The position numbers and the translations under genes were made by a program. Under the pieces are notes generated by a model that was given only the letters and a program-made list of their open reading frames with translations, was not told the DNA's origin and did not search any database. From JAUREX01 sp044356825 (GTDB lineage Bacteria; Pseudomonadota; Alphaproteobacteria; Rhodobacterales; Rhodobacteraceae), in assembly GCA_044356825.1 (NCBI GenBank), contig JBIKVM010000021.1, positions 1 to 23,108 of the forward strand: a stretch of DNA of 23,108 nt, read 5' to 3'. Of this stretch, positions 1 to 6,702 are shown piece after piece (the stretch's first letter is position 1; each line of letters starts with the position of its first letter).

Positions 1-578
1 CCGGCCGGCCCGAGACCTTCGAGCCCGTCGCCGCCAAGGCGCGCGTCGAGATCGGCCGCGAACTGGGGCTGAGCGAGACCGACAGCTTCCGCTTCGCCTG
101 GATCGTCGATTTCCCGATGTTCGAAAGGGGCGACGACGGCCGGATCGATTTCAGCCACAACCCCTTCTCGATGCCGCAGGGCGGGATGGCGGCGCTCGCG
201 GGCGATCCGCTGAAAGTGCACGCCTATCAGTATGATCTGGCCTGCAACGGCTATGAGCTGATCTCGGGCGGCATCCGCAACCACACGCCCGAGATCATGT
301 TCCGCGCCTTCGAGATCGCGGGCTATCCGGCGGATGAGGTCGAGCGGCGATTCGGCGGCATGGTCAAGGCCTTTCGCTACGGTGCGCCCCCCCACGGCGG
401 CTGCGCGGCCGGCATCGACCGCATCGTGATGCTGCTCGCCGACGAGGCGAACATCCGGCAGGTCATCCTCTTCCCGATGAACCAGCGCGCCGAGGACCTG
501 CTGATGGGCGCCCCGTCCGAGCCCACCAACGAGCAACTGCGCGAGTTGCGCCTGCGCGTGCTGCCCAAGGACGCCTGA
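1..578 (+). CDS. aspS: Aspartate--tRNA ligase, C-terminal part (5' end outside window)
   Basis: Class II aminoacyl-tRNA synthetase that charges tRNA-Asp (and in some alphaproteobacteria also tRNA-Asn) in the cytoplasm. The frame is open from base 3, so the start and the anticodon-binding domain lie upstream. The visible 192 residues hold the end of the catalytic core: FRFAWIVDFPMFE, the SHNPFSMP segment, ISGGIRNH, and class II motif 3 in GCAAGIDRIVMLL, followed by the typical AspRS tail FPMNQRAEDLLMGAPSE. The FPMNQ-AEDLLM tail is what I expect of alphaproteobacterial AspRS. Whether the enzyme is discriminating cannot be judged without the N-terminal half. It ends with TGA at 576-578, followed by an inverted repeat and then the dehydrogenase operon. 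Identity is very secure. Confidence 0.97.
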   Translation, partial: GRPETFEPVAAKARVEIGRELGLSETDSFRFAWIVDFPMFERGDDGRIDFSHNPFSMPQGGMAALAGDPLKVHAYQYDLACNGYELISGGIRNHTPEIMFRAFEIAGYPADEVERRFGGMVKAFRYGAPPHGGCAAGIDRIVMLLADEANIRQVILFPMNQRAEDLLMGAPSEPTNEQLRELRLRVLPKDA

Positions 579-584
579 GCGGAT

Positions 585-621
585 CCGACCGGCATGCCCG
601 GACCGGGCCTGGGCCGGTCGG
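585..621 (+). terminator. Inverted repeat after aspS, possible terminator
   Basis: Perfect 9-bp inverted repeat CCGACCGGC (585-593) and GCCGGTCGG (613-621), seven bases after the aspS stop. The 19-nt loop itself contains a CCCGG-A-CCGGG hairpin (597-607). The following bases (GGTCTCTTGG) are not a clean T-run, so intrinsic termination is only a candidate. It may instead be an mRNA-stabilising structure. Confidence 0.4.
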
Positions 622-645
622 GGTCTCTTGGCCCTGCCCAGTCCT

Positions 646-657
646 GAGCAATTGTTC
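646..657. promoter_or_regulatory. Candidate operator for the SorC-family regulator
   Basis: The near-palindrome GAGCAATTGTTC has a perfect CAATTG core and matched outer GA/TC, with one mismatched pair. It lies 64 bases before the dehydrogenase start, just upstream of a -35-like TTGACT. It is A/T-rich in an otherwise GC-rich region. Assignment to the regulator encoded at 4135-5181 is inference from position and from the general palindromic style of SorC-family operators. Confidence 0.35.
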
Positions 658-664
658 TGGGTGA

Positions 665-693
665 TTGACTAAAGTTCGCTCATCAACCATCTC
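665..693 (+). promoter_or_regulatory. Putative promoter of the dehydrogenase operon
   Basis: TTGACT at 665-670 is a good -35 element. At 17-18 bp spacing the -10 region reads CATCTC/ATCTCT (688-694), which is poor. A weak -10 would fit a promoter needing activation by a regulator bound upstream at 646-657. The region also carries TGAT...ATCA half-sites flanking 662-686. Confidence 0.35.
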
Positions 694-720
694 TGGGTCA
701 CCCTTCGCCGGAGTCGCCCG

Positions 721-3180
721 ATGCCCAAGGAACTTCTGGTCGATCCCGCCCTCGTACTGCGGTCCGGATCGATCACGACGCCCGCCCTGCCGGTGCACGC
801 CTATGCGCGCACGATGGGCGCGGAGGTCGCGGCCCGCGGGGCGGCCGCCTTGCGCGACGTGCTGCGCCACATGATGGTGATCCGCGAGTTCGAGGGGATG
901 CTCGCAGCCCTCAAGGCCACCGGCAGCCATCGCGGGGTCGCGCATGTCTACAAGGGGCCTGCGCATCTCTCGATCGGGCAAGAGGGGGCGGCGGTGGGCG
1001 CGGCGCTCGCGCTCGACCCGGCCGACCACATCTTCGGCTCGCACCGCAGCCATGGCGAGTTTCTGGCCAAGGGCCTCGCCGCCATCGCGCGGCTGCCCGA
1101 GACCGGGATCGAGGCGATCCTCGCCGCCCATGACGGCGGGCGGCTGCGCGACAAGGTGGGGCGGATCTTCGGGCGGGCTGGCCGCGCGATGGCCGAGGAT
1201 TTCCTGCTCTATGGCTTCCTTGCCGAGATCTTCATGCGCGCGGACGGCTTCAACCGGGGCATGGGCGGATCGATGCACGCCTTCTTTCCGCCGTTCGGCT
1301 GCTATCCCAACAACGCCATCGTCGGCGCCTCGGCGGGGATCGCGGCGGGGGCGGCACTGCGGCGGCGGCTGGCGAAGGACGGCGCGATCACGGTCGCCCA
1401 TGCGGGCGACGGCGCGACAGGCTGCGGCCCGGTGTGGGAGGCGATGAACTTCGCCGCCATGGGCCAGTTCGGGCGGCTCTGGCAGGACGGCGGCGGGCAG
1501 GGGTTGCCGGTCCTCTTCTTCTTCACCAACAACTTCTACGCCATGGGCGGCCAGACCATGGGCGAGACGATGGGGTGGGAGCGTCTGGCGCGCATCGGCG
1601 CGGGGATCTCGCCCAGCGCGCTCCACGCCGAGACGGTGGACGGCACGAACCCCCTTGCCGTCGCCGATGCCGTGGCGCGCCAGCGCGCGCGGCTGGTCGC
1701 GGGGCAGGGGCCCGCGCTGCTCGATGTCGAATGCTACCGCTTCTGCGGGCATTCGACGACGGACGCCAACGCCTACCGCACGCGCGAGGAGATCCGCGCC
1801 TGGGAAGGGTTCGACCCGATCGCACGCCTTTCCGCCGCCCTTCAGGCCGAGGCGGTGCTGACGCCCGCCGACACCGACGCGATGGCCGCCGAGGTTGCCG
1901 AGCGAATCGAGGCGGTGACCCGCGCCGCCGCCGATCCCGCGCTCACGCCCCCGCCCGACCCGGCGGCCGATCCGCTGGGGGTGGGGCGGCTCATGTTCTC
2001 GCACCGCGCGCGGCCCGCGCAGGTGGCGCCCGTGGCGGGGGTGGGCGATCCGTCCGCCTCGGCCGCGCTGCGCGGCCTTGCGCGCAAGGCGCGCTCGGGG
2101 CTGGCCGCCGACGGCGCCGAACTGCCGGCCCTGCGCGCGATCACGCTGCGCGACGCGCTGACCGAGGCGATCCTGCACCGCTTCCGCCACGACGACACGC
2201 TGGTCGCCTGGGGCGAGGAGTGCCGCGAATGGGGCGGGGCCTTCGGCGTCTATCGCGGGCTTTCCGACATCATCCCCCACCACCGCCTCTTCAACGCGCC
2301 GATTTCCGAGGCCGCGATCGTCGCCGCCGCCGTCGGCCACGCGATGGAGGGGGGCCGGAGCCTCGTCGAACTCATGTATGCCGATTTCATCGGCCGGGCG
2401 GGCGACGAGATCCTGAACCAGATGGCCAAGTGGCAGGCGATGTCGGGCGGGCGGATGGCGCTGCCCGTCGTGCTGCGCGCCTCGGTCGGGTCGAAATACG
2501 GCGCCCAGCATTCGCAGGACTGGACCGCGCTCATCGCCCATGTGCCGGGGCTCAAGGTCGTCTATCCGGCGACGCCCTTCGATGCCAAGGGGCTGATGGC
2601 GGCCGCGCTGGCCTCGGAGGATCCGGTCGTGGTGTTCGAGAGCCAGCGCCTCTATGACCGCGTCGAGGTCTTCGCCGAGGGTGGCGTGCCCGAGGCCGAT
2701 TACGCGCTGGCCTTCGGGGTGCCCGCGATCCGCCGGCCGGGCGGGGATCTGACCATCCTCACGATCGGGCCGTCGCTATATCCCGCGCTTCAGGCGGCGG
2801 CAGAGCTGGCGGCGGCCGGGATCGAGGCCGAGGTGATCGACGCGCGCAGCCTCGTGCCCTTCGACTATGCGCCGCTTCTGGCGAGCGTCGCGCGCACCGG
2901 CCGCTTTCTGGCCGTGACCGAAGCCAATGAGCGCGGCAGCTTTGCCCAGACCGTCGCCGCCACGGTGGCGCGGCACGGGTTTTCAGACCTGCGCGCCGCA
3001 CCCCGCGTCATCGGCGCGCCGAACTGGATCGTGCCGGGTGCGGACCTCGAGACGGCCTTCTTCCCGCAGGCGAACGACATCGTCGATGCGGTGATGGCCG
3101 ATTTCTTCCCCGACCGGCGCGCCAACCGCCGCGGCCACCGCGACTGGAATGACCTCGACCTCGCCCGTTCGGGCCTCTGA
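721..3180 (+). CDS. Fused 2-oxoacid/acetoin dehydrogenase E1 alpha-beta subunit (thiamine diphosphate dependent)
   Basis: Decarboxylates a 2-oxoacid (or cleaves acetoin) with thiamine diphosphate and passes the acyl group to a lipoyl carrier. Residues about 40-370 are the E1-alpha fold: GSHRSHGEFLAKG, GMGGSMH at 180-186, and the TPP motif GDG (229-231) to NN (270-271). Residues about 473-800 are the E1-beta fold: ITLRDAL, the catalytic-Glu region NAPISEAAIV, then ELMYADF. The two are joined by an Ala/Pro-rich linker (about 400-470). In most complexes these are separate proteins of about 330 residues each; here they are one 819-residue chain. Between LAKG and GMGGSMH there is extra sequence (about 120-178) compared with PDH E1-alpha. 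The ATG at 721 has GGAG at 710-713. It is first in an operon with a lipoyl protein and an AcoC-like hydrolase. The substrate is unknown; acetoin, or a 2-oxoacid from sugar breakdown, is inference from the neighbours. Confidence 0.93.
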   Translation: MPKELLVDPALVLRSGSITTPALPVHAYARTMGAEVAARGAAALRDVLRHMMVIREFEGMLAALKATGSHRGVAHVYKGPAHLSIGQEGAAVGAALALDPADHIFGSHRSHGEFLAKGLAAIARLPETGIEAILAAHDGGRLRDKVGRIFGRAGRAMAEDFLLYGFLAEIFMRADGFNRGMGGSMHAFFPPFGCYPNNAIVGASAGIAAGAALRRRLAKDGAITVAHAGDGATGCGPVWEAMNFAAMGQFGRLWQDGGGQGLPVLFFFTNNFYAMGGQTMGETMGWERLARIGAGISPSALHAETVDGTNPLAVADAVARQRARLVAGQGPALLDVECYRFCGHSTTDANAYRTREEIRAWEGFDPIARLSAALQAEAVLTPADTDAMAAEVAERIEAVTRAAADPALTPPPDPAADPLGVGRLMFSHRARPAQVAPVAGVGDPSASAALRGLARKARSGLAADGAELPALRAITLRDALTEAILHRFRHDDTLVAWGEECREWGGAFGVYRGLSDIIPHHRLFNAPISEAAIVAAAVGHAMEGGRSLVELMYADFIGRAGDEILNQMAKWQAMSGGRMALPVVLRASVGSKYGAQHSQDWTALIAHVPGLKVVYPATPFDAKGLMAAALASEDPVVVFESQRLYDRVEVFAEGGVPEADYALAFGVPAIRRPGGDLTILTIGPSLYPALQAAAELAAAGIEAEVIDARSLVPFDYAPLLASVARTGRFLAVTEANERGSFAQTVAATVARHGFSDLRAAPRVIGAPNWIVPGADLETAFFPQANDIVDAVMADFFPDRRANRRGHRDWNDLDLARSGL

Positions 3181-3190
3181 CGGAGACGCC

Positions 3191-3418
3191 ATGACCCCGC
3201 TTCTGCTCCCCCAGCTCGGCACCGAGATCACCGAGGCCGAAATCACCGAATGGCTCTTCGCCGATGGTGCGACGGTCGCCGCCGGCGACCCGGTCGTGAC
3301 GGTGACGACGACGAAGATGGCGCTCGACCTCGAGGCGCCGGCGGCGGGGCGGCTGCGGATCTGCACGCCCGAGGGCGAGATCGCGGCTGTCGGCGCCACG
3401 CTCGCCGAGATCGGATGA
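3191..3418 (+). CDS. Free-standing lipoyl/biotinyl-attachment domain protein
   Basis: A 75-residue protein that is a single lipoyl domain. The swinging-arm lysine is probably K42 in TVTTTKMALDLEAP, and the second half closes with GRLRICTPEGEIAAVGATLAEIG, a typical hammerhead fold end. It should carry lipoate and shuttle the acyl group made by the upstream E1. The ATG at 3191 follows GGAG (3182-3185), 10 bases after the E1 stop; an earlier in-frame start at 3149 would overlap E1 and looks unlikely. Lipoyl domains are normally the N-terminal part of an E2 (or of AcoC). Here the domain stands alone and its stop overlaps the hydrolase start (ATGA). There is no acyltransferase catalytic domain on it. 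Confidence 0.9.
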   Translation: MTPLLLPQLGTEITEAEITEWLFADGATVAAGDPVVTVTTTKMALDLEAPAAGRLRICTPEGEIAAVGATLAEIG

Positions 3419-4131
3419 CGGTCTCGCCCGCCGCGCTGCACCGGCTGGGCGGCGAGGGGCCGCCCGTCCTTCTGGTGCACGGCCTTGGCGCCGACCGCTT
3501 CGGCTGGGCGGCGAACGCGCATGCGCTGATGAACCGCCGCAGCGTCTGGGCGGCCGAGTTGCCCGGCCATGGCAGCGCCGGCAACGCGGTCGGGGATGGG
3601 GCGGCGGCCGAACTGGCACAGGGCCTTGCCGCGGGCATCGCCGATCTACCCGAGGGGGTGCCGGTGGTTGCGCATTCGCTCGGGGCCGCGGTCGTGCTGC
3701 ATCTTGCGACGATGGCGCCGGGGCGGTTCGGGCCAATGGTGCTGATCGCGCCCGCGGGCCTCGGAGCGGGGTTCGACGGGGCCTTCGCGCAGGGTCTCGC
3801 GGCGGTTGCGGAGCCTGCGGTCGCCGAGGCGCTGCTCGCGCGCCTCTTTGCCCGCCCGGCGCGGCTTGCCCCGATGGCCGCGCATCTGCTCGCGGGCCTT
3901 GCCGATCCCGCCCGCCGGACGGCCCTTGCCACGATAGCCCGCGCGCTGCCCGGCGCCCCGCCGCCCCCGCCCGATCCGGCCCGCTGCACGCTGGTCTGGG
4001 GCGCCGAGGACCGCATCGTGCCCCCGCCCGCCGACGCCCCGCTCCACACCCTGATCGAAGCCGCGGGCCACATGCCCCAGATCGAGGCCGCATCGCAGCT
4101 CAACCGCATCATCGCCGAGGCGCTCGGGTAG
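3415..4131 (+). CDS. Alpha/beta hydrolase, AcoC C-terminal-domain type
   Basis: A 238-residue alpha/beta-hydrolase. Residues VLLVHGLGADRFGW (about 18-31) form the oxyanion-hole strand, S88 in the nucleophile elbow VAHSLG is the likely nucleophile, and D199 (GAEDRIV) and H219 (AAGHMPQ) complete the triad. The first glycine of GxSxG is replaced by alanine. In acetoin dehydrogenase AcoC a lipoyl domain is fused to such a hydrolase, which is thought to take the place of the E2 acyltransferase. Here the same two domains are adjacent genes with a 4-base overlap (ATGA at 3415-3418), so co-translation and partnership are likely. The frame is open upstream to 3250, but that part overlaps the lipoyl gene and has no family similarity. 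The substrate is unknown. Confidence 0.85.
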   Translation: MTVSPAALHRLGGEGPPVLLVHGLGADRFGWAANAHALMNRRSVWAAELPGHGSAGNAVGDGAAAELAQGLAAGIADLPEGVPVVAHSLGAAVVLHLATMAPGRFGPMVLIAPAGLGAGFDGAFAQGLAAVAEPAVAEALLARLFARPARLAPMAAHLLAGLADPARRTALATIARALPGAPPPPPDPARCTLVWGAEDRIVPPPADAPLHTLIEAAGHMPQIEAASQLNRIIAEALG

Positions 4132-4134
4132 GCC

Positions 4135-5181
4135 TCAGGCCAGAAGCGCGCGCGCCGCGGCCTCGTCGGTGACAAGGGCGTTGCACCCCACCCGCGCGAT
4201 GGTGGCCCCGATCGCAAACGCCCGCTGCCTGCCGCCCGAGGCAAGCACGACGTGTCGGGCCGATGCCACGACATCGAGCCCGACCGACATCACCCGCTCC
4301 TGCACCGGATGCACCACGCTTCGGCCCTTGGCATCGAGGAAGTGGCACATCGTGTCGCAGACTGCCCCCGCCGCGACGAGCCCGAGGTAATCCGCCGGAT
4401 CGAGAAACCCCTGGCTGAGCGATGTGCCCTCTGCGCCGATATCGCCGCAGCTCACCACCGCGATGTCCATGCCGCGCGCGACTTCCGCGATGCGCGCGAG
4501 CCCGCAATCCTCGAGCAGCCGCCGCCGCGTCTCGGCGCTGTCGACGATCAGCGGCGCCGGAAAGAGCAGGCAGTCGCCCCCGAGCGCGCCGGCCAGCCGC
4601 CAGGCGAAATCGATGGGGTTGAGGCCGCGCGCCTCGATGATGCCGCCGAGCAGCGAGACGACCCGCACGCTCTCGAGCCGAGGCGGACGGAATGCCGCGA
4701 GCGAGGCATCGAGCGTGCGCCCCCATCCCACGCCCACCGTCATGCCCGGCCTGATCCGTTCCGACAGATACCGCCCGAGCGCCGCGCCGACGTCGCGCGC
4801 CGTCTCTTCGGCCGTGCCCTCGCCCGGCACGACGATGGCCTGCTCGAGCCCGAAGCGCTCCTCGAGTGCGGCGGCGAGTTCGGCCGTTTCGCCGGGCGGC
4901 AGGTTGATCCAGATCTGCACCTCGCCGCGCCGGCGCGCCTCGTCGAGCAGGCGCATCACGCTCACCCGGCTGATCCCGAGCCGGTGCGCGATCTCGACCT
5001 GGGTCAGGGCGCGGTTGTAGTAGAGCCACGCCGCGCGCAGCCTGAGCGCGCGATCCTCGATGAGCGTCGTCTGCTGCGGTCGGGATGGGCGGGCCAGCGC
5101 GAATTCCTCCAGCCGGGGCCGCCCGGTGATGGCTGCGGCGCCGACACGCCCCGCTATGCCCCCACGGGTGGCCCTGCGCAA
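4135..5181 (-). CDS. SorC-family sugar-binding transcriptional regulator
   Basis: A DNA-binding regulator with an N-terminal helix-turn-helix (about 57-82: RALTQVEIAHRLGISRVSVMRLLDEA, abbreviated here as TQVEIAHRLGIS then SVMRLLD). A C-terminal SorC/DeoR-like sugar-phosphate-binding domain follows (GMTVGVGWGRTL, VVSLLGGI, DIAVVSCGDIG). Such proteins respond to phosphorylated sugars or sugar alcohols. It is convergent with the dehydrogenase operon, with three bases between stop codons, and is the obvious candidate to control it. The start is uncertain: the frame back to the upstream stop (5293-5295) has no ATG or GTG, so TTG at 5181 is the best available start, without a clear Shine-Dalgarno. 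The 50 residues before the HTH are longer than usual, and a CTG start nearer the HTH is possible. Confidence 0.88.
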   Translation of the reverse strand: MRRATRGGIAGRVGAAAITGRPRLEEFALARPSRPQQTTLIEDRALRLRAAWLYYNRALTQVEIAHRLGISRVSVMRLLDEARRRGEVQIWINLPPGETAELAAALEERFGLEQAIVVPGEGTAEETARDVGAALGRYLSERIRPGMTVGVGWGRTLDASLAAFRPPRLESVRVVSLLGGIIEARGLNPIDFAWRLAGALGGDCLLFPAPLIVDSAETRRRLLEDCGLARIAEVARGMDIAVVSCGDIGAEGTSLSQGFLDPADYLGLVAAGAVCDTMCHFLDAKGRSVVHPVQERVMSVGLDVVASARHVVLASGGRQRAFAIGATIARVGCNALVTDEAAARALLA

Positions 5182-5427
5182 GCGGCAGTGCCCCCGGTAG
5201 GCGCAGGCGGCCCTGCTGCATGCGTGATCTCGCCTGCCTCGTCCGACACAGGGGATGTCCGCGCCGCCCGCAGCGCCCGCGACCGCGCCGATTCAGGGAT
5301 TGCATCGGCGGGATGAGGAAGTCCCTCCTGATTCACCGGTCGGGCAGTGCCGGAGGGATCGGGGTGGCCACAGCGAAGCCCACCGGCACCCCGCTGGCGC
5401 GCAGCCTCTGTCCGATCCGGGGCACCT
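5182..5427. other. Intergenic region upstream of the SorC gene
   Basis: GC-rich sequence between the regulator start and the left repeat of the rnpB islet. I see no convincing ORF, RNA or promoter. It should hold the promoter of the SorC gene (minus strand). If the islet is an insertion, it is also the original chromosomal sequence downstream of rnpB. No T-run terminator for rnpB is visible next to the repeat. Confidence 0.5.
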
Positions 5428-5447
5428 TGCGCGGGTGGCCTGTAAGC
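5428..5447. repeat. Left direct repeat, att-like copy of the rnpB 3' end
   Basis: TGCGCGGGTGGCCTGTAAGC, identical over 20 bases and in the same orientation as 6703-6722, which is the 3' end of rnpB. Past the 20 bases the copies diverge (TGGTCTTC here, CGGATTCT in rnpB). The rest of rnpB is absent here, so this is an isolated fragment of the RNA gene end. Confidence 0.9.
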
Positions 5448-5483
5448 TGGTCTTCATCCGTCGGAATTTTTCAGACATGATCT

Positions 5484-6533
5484 ATGATATACGAAACCTC
5501 AGCCTATCACCGTGAGGGAGATACGCAATTGACTCTGGAAACGTTCAAGGACGCAATATCAAGGGCGCACAACTCACACAGCAGGTCAGTCGAGATCTAC
5601 CTCAAAAACTCGATAATGGTGCCCGCAGACGCACCTGACGAGGCCCAGAAAGCGGAGCGCAGATCCGACATCTACCTGCTTCGCGCGGCCCTGCTGCGCT
5701 TGGCGGAGCGTTACTGTTGCGAGAGGGCGCTCCCCCCAGGATCAGAAGAGGCGCTCGCGGCTTTCGACGAAGCCAACCGGGTGGCCGACGCGATCGCCGA
5801 CGCGTGCTTTGGCCTGCCGTATTCCACGAAAGAGAGGGCTCAGTTGTCCCCTGAGCAGGTCGAGCGTAAGCCGGCACTCCGTGTTCCGCCTCGGGTCCAG
5901 CACCTTGTTCGGCACGTCAAGAAACATGGCAAGGTGGGCGCCCTTCAGGACGACTTATCCGCGGAGGTTGGCAACTACGCGAAGAGTTACCTCAAGTCAG
6001 AAGAGGTCGACCGGATTCTGCTCCAGGCCCTCACGCACATTGAGATCGTAGCCTTCATCGATGATATGATTTGGAAAAACGAGTTGACTGGCACAAGTAA
6101 ACTCGAAGACGCCGCGCCGTCTAGCGTCTTGAGGGCCTTGTGGAGCGTCTCCAAACTGGTCTTCTGGGTCTGGCTCATCTCGGCCGGGATCGTTGCCTCT
6201 CCGCTTGTCATCCCGGCTCTCCCCTTCGACGGTATGCTCCTCGCCGGGGCCGGTCTCGCCGTCGTCGGGACCCTGATCCTCGTTTTTCTAGGAGCGCTTG
6301 GTATGGCCGTTGTGGTCAAGGAGAAGCCGCGCAAGCGCAAGCACCATCAGTCCATCTTGGACATGATCGACCGGATGAACGGGTTCTACCTAGAGTTCCG
6401 GGGAAGCGGCCCGTTCTCGCTCTCGCATTTCAAGAAGAGGGTGAACGAGCTAGCAGACACGGGGGTTATATGGCCCAGCGGGCTTTTTGTGCTCATTGAA
6501 GACATGGAGGCGCGCGGGATACGCGCCTTCTGA
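5484..6533 (+). CDS. Hypothetical two-transmembrane protein, sole cargo of the rnpB islet
   Basis: I do not recognise this 349-residue protein. The N-terminal 215 residues are soluble, charged and mostly helical in character. Two hydrophobic segments follow (about 222-246 and 250-278), separated by a short Pro/Asp turn (IPALPFDG). A strongly basic stretch comes next (KEKPRKRKHH, 279-288), then a 60-residue tail ending GIRAF. By the positive-inside rule both ends should be cytoplasmic, giving a membrane hairpin. ATG at 5484 has no Shine-Dalgarno. TTG at 5529 has GAGGGAG at 5514-5520 with 8-base spacing and may be the true start, giving 334 residues. The gene uses ATA, TTA, AGA and AGG codons that are rare in its neighbours. 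It stands alone, and its position in an integration site suggests accessory function such as defence, immunity or stress, but nothing in the protein proves this. Confidence 0.75.
   Translation: MIYETSAYHREGDTQLTLETFKDAISRAHNSHSRSVEIYLKNSIMVPADAPDEAQKAERRSDIYLLRAALLRLAERYCCERALPPGSEEALAAFDEANRVADAIADACFGLPYSTKERAQLSPEQVERKPALRVPPRVQHLVRHVKKHGKVGALQDDLSAEVGNYAKSYLKSEEVDRILLQALTHIEIVAFIDDMIWKNELTGTSKLEDAAPSSVLRALWSVSKLVFWVWLISAGIVASPLVIPALPFDGMLLAGAGLAVVGTLILVFLGALGMAVVVKEKPRKRKHHQSILDMIDRMNGFYLEFRGSGPFSLSHFKKRVNELADTGVIWPSGLFVLIEDMEARGIRAF
5514..5520 (+). promoter_or_regulatory. Shine-Dalgarno that favours the TTG start at 5529
   Basis: GAGGGAG, eight bases before TTG at 5529-5531. It is the only ribosome-binding-like sequence near the 5' end of the islet gene. 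TATGAT at 5483-5488, which overlaps the ATG at 5484, could then be the -10 box, although no good -35 is visible at the right distance. Confidence 0.45.
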
Positions 6534-6578
6534 TCACTTCACGACCCGAAGGTTCCTCTAAGCGCTTTTCTATCGTCT

Positions 6579-6603
6579 AGGAGGTCAGGCGAGTCAGGAG
6601 GTC
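6579..6603. repeat. Paired direct repeat AGGAGGTC in the islet's right end
   Basis: AGGAGGTC occurs at 6579-6586 and again at 6596-6603, 17 bases apart start to start, with GTCAGG also doubled in between. It lies about 100 bases inside the right repeat of the islet. Short direct repeats at this distance could be arm-type or excisionase binding sites, but chance is not excluded. Confidence 0.4.
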
Positions 6604-6675
6604 CGGGCGTTGCGTGCGAGAAGAGACGCCCATCATCTCGTGAAAGTTATCCGACACCGCCGATCCATCCAGCAG

Positions 6676-6681
6676 ATTATA
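6676..6681 (-). promoter_or_regulatory. Consensus -10 hexamer reading into the islet
   Basis: The minus strand reads TATAAT at 6681-6676, an exact -10 consensus in A/T-rich sequence (ATTTATTCAG precedes it), 22 bases beyond the end of rnpB. No good -35 is found at 16-18 bp. Downstream is only a 60-codon frame and then antisense to the islet gene. It may be a weak promoter or simply A/T-rich att-flanking DNA. Confidence 0.25.
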
Positions 6682-6702
6682 CTGAATAAATCGGGGCGAA
6701 GG

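Noticed and set aside
463..2541. 692-codon open frame antisense to the E1 gene
   Set aside because: It is a high-GC shadow of a gene with clear family motifs on the other strand, and its own translation is low-complexity Arg/Gly/His-rich.
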